Source of the DNA: Spirochaetota bacterium
Lineage (GTDB): Bacteria; Spirochaetota; UBA4802; UBA5368
Assembly (NCBI GenBank): GCA_004297825.1
Contig: SCSX01000051.1
Location: 1-64,000, forward strand
DNA: 64,000 nt
Direction of reading: 5' to 3'
The notes under the pieces were generated by a model, which made no database searches, was not told the DNA's origin, and was given only the letters and a program-made list of their open reading frames with translations. The number at the start of each line of letters is the position of its first letter. Positions within the stretch are counted from its first letter, which is position 1. Shown piece by piece: positions 32,994 to 41,487 of this stretch. A program made the translations under genes and the position numbers.

Positions 32994-34301
32994 TCACCCC
33001 GCCGGAAGGCTCACCCTGATCGCCGTCCCCTTGCCCGGCGCGCTCGTCGCCTCGATGCTCCCCCCGTGCGCCTCGACGATCCGCTTGCACAGGTACAGGC
33101 CCAGGCCGTAGCCGCCGCGCTCGTGAGAGCGGGCCCGGTCGGCGCGGTAGAAGGGCTCGAAAATGAAGGGGAGGTCTTCCGGGCCGATGCCCGGGCCGCC
33201 GTCGCGCACCTCCACGACGATGGAATCCTCGTTATGCGAGATCGCGATCGAGATCGGGGGCCCGTCCGCCGGGGTGAACTTCACGGCGTTCTCGATGACG
33301 TTCCGGAACACGATGCCCAGGCGCTCCCTGTCGCCACGTACCGCGGGGGGAGGTGCGCCCTCCTGGCCCAACGCGTATCGGCCCCCCGCCGCCGTCGCCG
33401 CGGCCTCGCGGACCAGGGCGGAGATATCCACCGGTTCGCGCATAACGGCACCCGCCGGGTGGTCGAGCCGTTCGCTTTCAAGGAGCTCGCGGACCATGCC
33501 CTCGAGCACGTTCACATCATCGAGGATGCCGGCGCGCGCATTTGGATCGTCGATAAGTTCGCAGGCGAGGCGCAGCCGCGTGAGCGGCGAGCGGAGCTCG
33601 TGGCTCACGTCCAGGAGGAGCTGCTCACGTGAGCGGAGCATCCGCGCAATGGTCGTGTTCATGGAATTGAAGGAATCCGAGAGCGCGGCGAGCTCGTCGG
33701 CGCCGCGGACGGGGAGGGCATTGTCGAAATTTCCGCGCGCGGTTTCGCGCACCCCCCGGGCGATGAGCGTGAGGGGACCCAGGATGCGGCGTATCGCGAA
33801 CCAGGTCCCGGCGAGCGCCGCGCACAGGAGCGCGATGAGCAGCAAGAGCGAGGCGTCGAACTCGTCGGGGGCGGCGTCCCCGCGCGGGACGAACACGAAG
33901 GTGTAGCCCTCCTTCTCGACGACGTAGACCATCCGACCGAGGTGAACGCCCGCCTTTCCCTCGCCGAACGGGCGCAGGCGTTCCAGGGTGCGCCGGTCGG
34001 CGGGGGTGCCGCCGGGGCTCGTCCACTCGACGCCCCTGCCGGAGATGCTTATATATAGAAGAAGATCGGATGCGCGCTTCTCGGCGACGCCCAGGTCGGG
34101 CGGGAGGCCGATATCGCGGACGAGGTACCCGATGTACGCGCTCATGTTGCGCGCGAAGACGGCACGGCCGCGGTAGGCGAAATGCGTGCGGAAGAACGCC
34201 CCCACGGCGAGGTTGATGACGACGCCCAGGAGCACGATGACGGCGAGTAGCCGCGCGAAGAGCGAGCCGCGGAGCTTTCGGAAGACGCCCTTTCTATCCA
34301 T
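32994..34301 (-). CDS. Sensor histidine kinase (CpxA/EnvZ type)
   Basis: A 435-residue membrane kinase. Two membrane segments at about 15-38 and 148-168 flank an extracytoplasmic sensor of 110 residues. A HAMP domain follows, then the HisKA box LLLDVSHELRSPLTRLRLA and a HATPase domain with NVIENAVKFTP, EVRDGGPGIG, FIFEPFYRAD and GGYGLGLYLCKRIV. It overlaps the upstream response regulator by 8 bases, forming a two-gene operon. The signal is unknown. Confidence 0.93.
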   Translation of the reverse strand: MDRKGVFRKLRGSLFARLLAVIVLLGVVINLAVGAFFRTHFAYRGRAVFARNMSAYIGYLVRDIGLPPDLGVAEKRASDLLLYISISGRGVEWTSPGGTPADRRTLERLRPFGEGKAGVHLGRMVYVVEKEGYTFVFVPRGDAAPDEFDASLLLLIALLCAALAGTWFAIRRILGPLTLIARGVRETARGNFDNALPVRGADELAALSDSFNSMNTTIARMLRSREQLLLDVSHELRSPLTRLRLACELIDDPNARAGILDDVNVLEGMVRELLESERLDHPAGAVMREPVDISALVREAAATAAGGRYALGQEGAPPPAVRGDRERLGIVFRNVIENAVKFTPADGPPISIAISHNEDSIVVEVRDGGPGIGPEDLPFIFEPFYRADRARSHERGGYGLGLYLCKRIVEAHGGSIEATSAPGKGTAIRVSLPAG

Positions 34302-34995
34302 GTGCGCCCCCGTCCTCCCCGCCGATAAACATGTAGCCCGTGCCGCGCAGGGTCCGGAGAAAGCGCGGGGCCTTAGGATCGTCGCCCAGCTTCTGGCGCA
34401 GCCTGCTCACGAGCACATCGATGGACCGGTCGTAGGAATCGTCGTCCAATCCCTTCAACAGCTCGAATATGCGGTCGCGGTCGAGCGCGATCCCGGAATT
34501 GCGCGTAAAGACCGCGAGCGCGCCGAACTCCATGGCCGTGAGCTCCACGGGGTTACCGTCCACGTGCACCGCGCGGCTGTGGTAGTCGATCTCGAGCCCG
34601 GCGAAGCGCGCGATGCGCGATGATGCGCGGGGGGAGCTGCGCCGGAGCACGGACTGGATGCGCGCCACGAGCTCGCGCGGCTCGAAGGGCTTGGGAAGAT
34701 AGTCGTCGGCGCCCATCTCGAGACCCACGACGCGGTCGGCGAGCTCGCCGCGGGCGGTGAGCATGATGACGGGGACGGTATGGGAGGCGCGTATCCGCCG
34801 GCACACCTCGAAGCCGTCCATGCCGGGAAGCATCACGTCGAGTATCACGAGGTCCGGGACGGCGTGCGCGATCTGGGCGAGCCCGTCCCCGGCGGTGTGG
34901 GCCGCGCGGCAGCGGAGCTCGAATTTCGCGAGGTACTCGGTGAGGAGACCGGCGAGCTTCTTGTCGTCGTCTATGATGAGAATGTCCCTGGGCAT
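34294..34995 (-). CDS. OmpR/PhoB-family response regulator
   Basis: A 233-residue DNA-binding response regulator. The receiver domain has the acidic pair IDDDKK, the phosphorylated Asp in LVILDVMLPGMDGF and the Lys in DDYLPKPFEPREL. The winged-helix domain ends with SIDVLVSRLRQKLGDD and LRTLRGTGYMF. The frame is open further upstream, but the conserved protein starts at MPRDILIIDDD (34995). It is transcribed before its overlapping histidine kinase. Confidence 0.94.
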   Translation of the reverse strand: MPRDILIIDDDKKLAGLLTEYLAKFELRCRAAHTAGDGLAQIAHAVPDLVILDVMLPGMDGFEVCRRIRASHTVPVIMLTARGELADRVVGLEMGADDYLPKPFEPRELVARIQSVLRRSSPRASSRIARFAGLEIDYHSRAVHVDGNPVELTAMEFGALAVFTRNSGIALDRDRIFELLKGLDDDSYDRSIDVLVSRLRQKLGDDPKAPRFLRTLRGTGYMFIGGEDGGAHG

Positions 34996-35239
34996 GGTCC
35001 CCCGGCGGCGTAAGAGTATCGGACCCCTCCCCGCCGTGAAAAGACAGCCGGAGGAGGGAGTCGTACCTTTCACGGGAATATAGGCATGTCCGGCGCGGGC
35101 TTCAAGGACTTTTTCGGGGGCCGGGGCGCGCGGGCGGGGCGAACCGTTACAAATAATATTGAAGATTCCTTGACACTAAGCGATATTAGTATTAATCGAT
35201 GATCGACCCGGGCGGCACAATGAGCGCCCCGAAGAGGAC

Positions 35240-38008
35240 ATGCCCATAATGAGCACCGTCGCCATTTCCCGCGCCCGCCGCATACTGTACTTCGAATTCC
35301 CCATGGCGGACGATCCGTCCACGCCCGCGGGGCTTCCGCGGACCGTGCTGGAGCGCGCGCACGCGGCCGGGGCGCGCAACGCCGTGATCATTACCTCCGC
35401 GCCCGTCCATGCCGACCGCTACCGGGCGCTCACGGCCCTCCTGCGCCAGGAGGGGATCGCGGCATACTCCGACCATATCGAGGCGCTCGATATCGGCGGG
35501 TTCACCTCCATGCGCAACGCCGCCGACGACCTTCTCGCGTCCCTTCGGGATTCCAATACGCTCCTCATTTCCTACGGCCGCAGCCACGCGCCCACCGTGG
35601 TCGCCTGCGCCTACGTGGCCGCGGGGGTCGACGCACCGGGGGCGATCGACATGGCGCACTGCCTGCGCGGGGGCCGGAGGGCCCCGGACGAGGAGGGGGG
35701 GTATGTCTACCATTTCGGGGACTACCTGAACCTGAACCGGGGCGGGGAGGAGGCATGGGGGTCCGATACCCTTCGCGAAGTGACGCTCGATGTGCTCCAG
35801 GCGCCCGCACTGGGAGAGGAGCGTCTCACCCCCATCCTGGACGCGCTTCCGGCTGCACGAAGGCTCGTCCGCAAGGAGACGCCGGGCACCGATAAGGCGC
35901 CCGCGGGTAAAGAGGCTCTGACCCCTGTACCGGCGCCCGTCGTGGATGGGGCTCTGACCCCTGCGCCGGCACCCACCGCGCAAGAGGCTCTGACCCCTGC
36001 GGAAACCGCACTGTCATCCGCGGATGAGGGCATCCCCGAGGTACAGGCGGAGGAGGTGCCCGCCCCAAAGCGCAGGAAAGAGCGCCGGGTAAAGCAGGTG
36101 AAGCCTGCACGTCCGGTATCCCCGGCGCCGCTCCCGGCGAACGGGGCAGCGCATGCCGCACCCTTTTACCGCTCACTCCAGTTCAAGCTCATTTCAATCA
36201 TCTCGATCATCATCGCGGTCTCGCTCTCGGGCATGATCTTCGTCGCGACCTACTTCTTCAGCCGTTACAACCGGATCCAGGTCGACGAGGCGAGCGTCAA
36301 ACTCGCGGAGGTCCTCGCGCTCAAGGTCTCCTCGGACTTCGAGTCGATCATCAAGCGCGCGCGCCTCATCGACATCTCGGCCGCGCGCCCCGGCGCGGAC
36401 CCGGCCGACTCGCCCATCCGCGGGGACCAGGACATCATGTTCGCCTCCACGGCGCAACGCTCCCCGGAGGGCGAGGGCGTGCGTTTCGACCGGCAGCTTT
36501 CCAACGACGATCTCCTCGCCCGGCTCCAGGTGACGCGTCCGGCGATCGAGGCGGCCGCGGCCGCGAACGGGAAGACCCTCGCGCGCTCGTTCACGGGTGA
36601 GCTTATCATACACAACGTCTCGCAGTCCTTCTCGGCGCCGGTGATGGCGCTGTGCATGCCCGAGGAGCGCGACCCGGCGGGGCGCGTGAATTCCATCATG
36701 ATCTGTTTCGTGTCCCTCGCGAACATCCAGAAGGCGTTCGAGACCAGGGGCGACGTGACGCAGGCCTTCATGGTGAACGACCAGGGCGATATCATCGCGC
36801 ACCCGGACGTGAACATCGTGGTCTCGGGCGGGAACTTCATAGACCTGCCCATCGTCAAGATGATGATGACCGGCAATTCCGTGAACGGCAAGACGCGCTA
36901 CCGCGACGAGAACGGGGTGTTCCACATCGGGTCCTTCCAGAAGACGGGGATCGGGGCCTGCGGCGTCATCACCACGGTGGAGGAGCAGCGCGCGCTCGAA
37001 GAGGTCTACAACATCCAGCGCAGGAACATCTACCTCATGATCATCGTCCTCACCGTGGGGGTCATGGTCATATTCTATTTCGGGAAGTCGATCACGACCC
37101 CCATCGTGCGCCTGGTCGACGCGACCAAGCTTATCCGCGACGGGAACTACCAGGTGGACATACGCCCCACGACGCGCGACGAGATAGGCGAGCTCACGAG
37201 CTCCTTCATCGAGATGGGGCGGGGCCTGGAGGAGCGCGAGAAGATCAAGGCCGCGTTCGGGAAGTTCGTGAACAAGGAGATCGCCGAGGCGGCCATGCGC
37301 GGGGACCTGGCGCTGGGGGGCGAGCGCAAGAACGTCGCGGTGCTCTTTAGCGACATCCGGAGATTCACCGCGATCTCGGAAACGCTCGAGCCGGAGGAGG
37401 TCGTGGAATTCCTGAACGAGTACCTTTCGCGCATGGTGGGCTGCGTGAACGGGACGCACGGGGTCGTGGACAAGTTTATCGGCGACGCCATCATGGCCAT
37501 CTGGGGCACGCCTGTGTCCCACGGGAACGACACCGTGAACGCGCTCGACTGCGCGCTCATGATGCGCCGCGAGCTCATCGAGTACAATCTGACGCGCGGC
37601 ACGGACCACAAGCCCATCATTTCGATCGGCTGCGGCATCAACACGGGTCCGGTGCTCGCGGGGCAGATAGGCTCCCAGGACCGCATGGAATACACGGTGA
37701 TAGGCGACACCGTGAATCTCGCCTCGCGCATCGAGGCGCTCAACAAGCCCTTCGGCACCGACATCCTGGTCTCCCAGGACGCTTATGAGATAGTAAAGGA
37801 CACCTACGCCGTGGAGCGCATGCAGAAGATCCGCGTGAAGGGAAAAGAGGAACCGCAGCAGATATACGCCGTGCTCGGCAGGCTGGACGATCCCGCGCGG
37901 CCCCAATCGGTTCTCGATCTCAGGGCGCTCCTTTCCATTAAACCCTACGCGGGCGGGCAGGGGCACGGCACGGACGAGGGCGAAGTGAAATATGAAATTC
38001 TTGAGTAG
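35240..38008 (+). CDS. Membrane adenylate/guanylate cyclase with degenerate phosphatase-like N-terminus
   Basis: A 922-residue protein. Residues 1-180 look like a dual-specificity-phosphatase-like fold (NTLLISYGRSHAPTVVACAY) with the active Cys and Arg missing. A Pro/Ala/Thr-rich linker (about 215-310) holds a 12-residue tandem repeat, ALTPxPAP. A membrane segment at about 315-338, an extracytoplasmic sensor, a second segment near 595-615 and a HAMP domain follow. The class III cyclase domain has VLFSDIRRFTAISE, VDKFIGDAIMAIWGTP and TVIGDTVNLASRIEA, with both metal-binding Asp. It should make cAMP. The start could also be 35249 or 35303. It overlaps the FecR gene by 17 bases. Confidence 0.85.
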   Translation: MPIMSTVAISRARRILYFEFPMADDPSTPAGLPRTVLERAHAAGARNAVIITSAPVHADRYRALTALLRQEGIAAYSDHIEALDIGGFTSMRNAADDLLASLRDSNTLLISYGRSHAPTVVACAYVAAGVDAPGAIDMAHCLRGGRRAPDEEGGYVYHFGDYLNLNRGGEEAWGSDTLREVTLDVLQAPALGEERLTPILDALPAARRLVRKETPGTDKAPAGKEALTPVPAPVVDGALTPAPAPTAQEALTPAETALSSADEGIPEVQAEEVPAPKRRKERRVKQVKPARPVSPAPLPANGAAHAAPFYRSLQFKLISIISIIIAVSLSGMIFVATYFFSRYNRIQVDEASVKLAEVLALKVSSDFESIIKRARLIDISAARPGADPADSPIRGDQDIMFASTAQRSPEGEGVRFDRQLSNDDLLARLQVTRPAIEAAAAANGKTLARSFTGELIIHNVSQSFSAPVMALCMPEERDPAGRVNSIMICFVSLANIQKAFETRGDVTQAFMVNDQGDIIAHPDVNIVVSGGNFIDLPIVKMMMTGNSVNGKTRYRDENGVFHIGSFQKTGIGACGVITTVEEQRALEEVYNIQRRNIYLMIIVLTVGVMVIFYFGKSITTPIVRLVDATKLIRDGNYQVDIRPTTRDEIGELTSSFIEMGRGLEEREKIKAAFGKFVNKEIAEAAMRGDLALGGERKNVAVLFSDIRRFTAISETLEPEEVVEFLNEYLSRMVGCVNGTHGVVDKFIGDAIMAIWGTPVSHGNDTVNALDCALMMRRELIEYNLTRGTDHKPIISIGCGINTGPVLAGQIGSQDRMEYTVIGDTVNLASRIEALNKPFGTDILVSQDAYEIVKDTYAVERMQKIRVKGKEEPQQIYAVLGRLDDPARPQSVLDLRALLSIKPYAGGQGHGTDEGEVKYEILE
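35914..35999 (+). repeat. 36-bp tandem repeat inside the cyclase linker
   Basis: GGCTCTGACCCCTG occurs three times at exact 36-base spacing (35914, 35950, 35986) and encodes a 12-residue repeat in the linker. The core GGCTCTGACCCC also forms the loop region of the intergenic palindrome at 48668-48709, so the linker may have grown from an intergenic-type repeat. Confidence 0.8.
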
Positions 38009-40133
38009 CACATTCCTGGTCCCCGCCGTGGGGCTCACGATCGTCGCGACCTTCTCGACGCTCTTCTACGTGGACCTCACCCGCGCCGTAACGTCCGGCG
38101 GCCAGGAGGAGGTGGGCACCATCACCTTCAAGCAGCGCGTCGCCCAGCGCAAGTACTCCACCCGCGTCGTGTGGGAGGAGGTCCAGCAGGCGAGCCCCGT
38201 GTACAACTACGACACCATTCGCACGGCCGACCTCTCCGAGGCCGTCGTGAAACTCAGGGACGGCACCGAGATCATGCTCGCCGAAAACAGCATGATCATG
38301 ATCGCGATCGCGAAGGAATCCGTGAGCGTGGATTTCAACCAGGGGTCCATCAAGGCATCGCGCGGGGAGGGACTCTCCAAGTTGAACATCAAGAGCGCCG
38401 ATTCCAATCTCACGCTCTCCGACGGGGACGTGAACCTCTTCAAGGGCCAGGGCAAGGAGCTCAACGTAGTTCTAAACAAGGGATCCGCGCTCCTGGCCGC
38501 GGGCGGAAAGGAAAGCACGATAGGCGAGAACCAGCGCGTGGTCGCCACGGACGAGGGCGTGCAGGTGTACAACCTCTCGATCCGGCTCGTAGCCCCCGCG
38601 CCGCAGAAGTACCTCTTCTCCGCCGCCGATTTCCAGAACGTCGTGTTCACCTGGGAGGCGGTGCCCCAGGGTTTCGACGTCTTCCTGGAGACCTCGCGGG
38701 ACGCCGCGTTCGCCGTCCCGCTCGTCTCGCAGCCGGCGTTCGGGAACGCCGCGGCCCTCACGCTCCAGACGGGTTCATTCTACTGGCGCGTGCGCGCGGT
38801 GAACCGCGCGAACCGGAAGATGGAATATTCCGAGACCAGGAGGCTTTCCCTTATCAAGAATGAGCCGCTCTTCGTGATCATGCCCCAGGACGGCGCGCGC
38901 CTCAGCTACGTGAGCGTGCCCCCGCTCGTGAGCTTTAAGTGGACCAGGGGCGAGAACGATTCCGGGTACACCCTCGTCATGGGAAACGACCCGGCCCTCT
39001 CCGCGCCCCTGAAGACCATGAAGCTCGACGAGCCCGGGATCGCCGTCGACAAGCTCGCAGCGGGCGCCTGGTACTGGCGCGTTACGCGCAAGATCAATGT
39101 GGGCGGGGAGGGCTATGCGGACGACAGCCCCGTGCGCTCGTTCGTGATCGAGCGCTCGGAGAAGATGCCCGCGGTCGAGCTCATCTACCCGCCGGACGGC
39201 ATGACGATGAACAAGATCGCGCTCGACCAGGAGCCCGTCACCTTCACCTGGCGCAAGAGCGGGGAGATACCCGAGTACATGGTCACGGTCGCGGAGGACC
39301 GTGAATTCAGCGACGTCGTGTTCACGGCGGCCAGTAAGGCCAATTTCCTCAAGATGCCCAGGGCGCTCGGCAAGGGGGCCTACTTCTGGCGCGTCGCGGG
39401 CGTATCGGGCGTGGACTCGGTGACCGCCCCCTCGCAGCCGCGCTCCCTGCAGGTCTCCGATTCGAACGTGATCGAGCTCGTGAGCCCGGCGGCGGGTCAG
39501 CGCATTCCGCCGCGCGAGAACGAGAACATCGCCTCCGCGAGCTTCATCTGGAAGAAGACCGACGTGCGGGGACGCTTCGCCCTGGAGATCGCGCGGGACG
39601 ACGACTTCACCGCGAAATACCGGGAGGCGTCCGTGGACGGCTTCGCCGCGGTGTTCGCGGACCTTGAGCCGGGGGATTACTACTGGCGCGTGAAGCTTAT
39701 CGACGAGGCGGGACGCGAGCTCATGAAGAGCGCCGCGCCGCCCTTCAAGGTGCTCGCCCAGCTCGCGGTCCCGGTCGCGGACTCGCCCAAGGGCGGCGAC
39801 ACCGTGGATATGAGCGATTCGGACAGCCTCGCCTTCAAGTGGCGCCCCATAGACGGCGCGACCGTCTACCGTGTCGCGCTCTTCCAGAGAAAGGCGGGGG
39901 CGCTCCAGAATATCTATGAAAAGGAGCTCTGGGCCCTGGAAACCAGCTTCACCGAGCTCGACAAGCTCGACGTGGGCGAGTTCTACTGGACCATCCAGGC
40001 CTTCGACGCGCCCGGCGGCATGCAGAATATTTTGCGCAAGAGCGTGATTTCGGGGTATAACTTCAAGATAACGCTCGCTAAGATGGAGACGATACCGAAG
40101 ATCGAGGTTCCTAAGACGCTTTATACGGAATGA
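37992..40133 (+). CDS. FecR-domain protein with fibronectin-like repeats
   Basis: A 713-residue envelope protein. It has an N-terminal membrane anchor (about 5-28). A FecR-like domain follows (about 60-190): YNYDTIRTADLSEAVVKLRD and GTEIMLAENSMIMI. About five beta-sandwich repeats come next, each closing with a F/YYWRV motif (FYWRVRAV, WYWRVTRK, YFWRVAGV, YYWRVKLI, FYWTIQAF). The gene overlaps the cyclase stop, so the two are co-translated. Cyclase-FecR pairs are familiar in spirochaetes. It may sense or bind envelope material for the cyclase, which is inference. Confidence 0.82.
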   Translation: MKFLSSTFLVPAVGLTIVATFSTLFYVDLTRAVTSGGQEEVGTITFKQRVAQRKYSTRVVWEEVQQASPVYNYDTIRTADLSEAVVKLRDGTEIMLAENSMIMIAIAKESVSVDFNQGSIKASRGEGLSKLNIKSADSNLTLSDGDVNLFKGQGKELNVVLNKGSALLAAGGKESTIGENQRVVATDEGVQVYNLSIRLVAPAPQKYLFSAADFQNVVFTWEAVPQGFDVFLETSRDAAFAVPLVSQPAFGNAAALTLQTGSFYWRVRAVNRANRKMEYSETRRLSLIKNEPLFVIMPQDGARLSYVSVPPLVSFKWTRGENDSGYTLVMGNDPALSAPLKTMKLDEPGIAVDKLAAGAWYWRVTRKINVGGEGYADDSPVRSFVIERSEKMPAVELIYPPDGMTMNKIALDQEPVTFTWRKSGEIPEYMVTVAEDREFSDVVFTAASKANFLKMPRALGKGAYFWRVAGVSGVDSVTAPSQPRSLQVSDSNVIELVSPAAGQRIPPRENENIASASFIWKKTDVRGRFALEIARDDDFTAKYREASVDGFAAVFADLEPGDYYWRVKLIDEAGRELMKSAAPPFKVLAQLAVPVADSPKGGDTVDMSDSDSLAFKWRPIDGATVYRVALFQRKAGALQNIYEKELWALETSFTELDKLDVGEFYWTIQAFDAPGGMQNILRKSVISGYNFKITLAKMETIPKIEVPKTLYTE

Positions 40134-40366
40134 AGAGCCCCCTCCCCCTTGATGGGGGAGGACGGGTGGGGGTGGAAAGTTGTGTAGTGCAGAAAGCGCC
40201 TCACCCTCCCCCGGCCCCTCCCCTCAAGGGAGGGGCGAAAAGGAGGAGAGGCGGGGAATGAAGAGCCCCCTCCCCCTTGATGGGGGAGGACGGGTGGGGG
40301 TGGAAAGTTGTATAGTGCAGAAAGCGCCTTCACCCTCCCCCAGCCCCTCCCCTCAAGGGAGGGGGG
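40127..40366. repeat. Tandem duplication of a 128-bp hairpin-rich intergenic element
   Basis: Two near-identical copies, offset 128 bases, start at about 40127 and 40255 and differ by a few bases. Each carries two hairpins, CCTCCCCC/GGGGGAGG and CCCCTCCC/GGGAGGGG. The first copy begins over the FecR stop codon. The units look like a mobile palindromic repeat of the kind dispersed in GC-rich genomes. The remaining bases up to 40418 are AT-rich and may hold the promoter of the next gene. Confidence 0.8.
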
Positions 40367-40418
40367 TTGCGGCATTTGACGAATTGCATATCGATAACAG
40401 CATATATACATTATTAAT

Positions 40419-41480
40419 ATGAATATAAAGTCCAAATTCACACGCAGCCTCCTCCCGCTCATGATCGCCTTCGCGTTCATGCTGGTTCCCCACGCCTGGC
40501 CGGAGAGCGCGGCCGATATCGACCGGAAGACCGATGAGCTTGTCGCGAAAAAGGATTACGCGGCGGCGTACGCCCTGCTGAACGGCGTTTTGGAGAGGGA
40601 CCCCGAAAACCGCGCGGTAAAGGAGAAGCTCGACGGCCTCTACAGGGAAAAATACATCACCGAACAGGAATACCAGACCGCGCTCAGGAGCAGGAAGTTC
40701 ACCACAACCGGCAACGCGCCCAAGCTGCTTAAGCTTGAATGGAACGGAGTCCCCGGGGCGAAGAAATACTCGGTGCAGATCCAGGACCAGTCGGGAAAGA
40801 CGCTCTTCGACGGCACCGTCAACGAGAGCGCCGTGGAGCGCGCGTTTGACCCGGGGCAGTACCGCATGCGTATCGGCGCGATAAACAAGTTCAACAAGAT
40901 CGCCGGGTGGTCCGACTGGCAGGACGTCTCCGTCGTGAAGGGGCGTCCCCCGGGGATCGGTTTCTGGGGGAACCTGCATATCAGCGTCGCGGCCGGCATG
41001 CCGTATTATCGGCTCACGGGCGATTTCAGCAAATACCTGGGAAACAGCTACTCGGGGGCCAACCTGACCGGCCGCTTCGAAGGGGGAAAGGGCTTCTGGA
41101 AATACACGGGCCTCGAATTGGAAGGGGCCTACGTGACCATGAAGTACGCCGGCGCGCAGAAGAAGGTCCCCGACAACGGGACGCTCATGATGGGCGGGGG
41201 CGCGCTCCTCGTCCGCACGGCGTTCGACTTTCCCGTTAACCTTATCGCGCGCATGGGCGGCGGCATGTGCTCGTCCTCCTACGAGTACACGACGCTCATC
41301 ATGCAGAAACAAACCTACACCTCGATGGACCCGTACCTCCGCGCGGGGGTATCGATAGAATACGCCTTCTACAGGCCGTTCTTCTGCGAGCTGGGGGCCG
41401 ATTATCTCTCGGTGATGTACAAAGCCTCGAGCCTGGATTCCACGCGGTTCTATTTCATGGCGGGGATGAGGGTGAAGTAA
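40419..41480 (+). CDS. Exported protein with TPR-like, Fn3-like and outer-membrane barrel-like parts
   Basis: A 353-residue protein with a cleavable signal (LLPLMIAFAFMLVPHAWPESA). Residues 35-75 form a TPR-like helical pair (KKDYAAAYALLNGVLERDPE). Residues 100-175 are an Fn3-like domain. Residues 185-353 alternate short strands typical of an outer-membrane barrel and end in an aromatic-rich strand, FYFMAGMRVK. No family assigned. It is in the same direction as the FecR gene, beyond the repeat, and convergent with the LamG genes. Confidence 0.72.
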   Translation: MNIKSKFTRSLLPLMIAFAFMLVPHAWPESAADIDRKTDELVAKKDYAAAYALLNGVLERDPENRAVKEKLDGLYREKYITEQEYQTALRSRKFTTTGNAPKLLKLEWNGVPGAKKYSVQIQDQSGKTLFDGTVNESAVERAFDPGQYRMRIGAINKFNKIAGWSDWQDVSVVKGRPPGIGFWGNLHISVAAGMPYYRLTGDFSKYLGNSYSGANLTGRFEGGKGFWKYTGLELEGAYVTMKYAGAQKKVPDNGTLMMGGGALLVRTAFDFPVNLIARMGGGMCSSSYEYTTLIMQKQTYTSMDPYLRAGVSIEYAFYRPFFCELGADYLSVMYKASSLDSTRFYFMAGMRVK

Positions 41481-41487
41481 ACGCCGG

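Noticed and set aside
36194-38038. Long frame (614 codons) opposite the adenylate cyclase gene
   Set aside because: Antisense shadow, rich in Arg, His and Asp without motifs.
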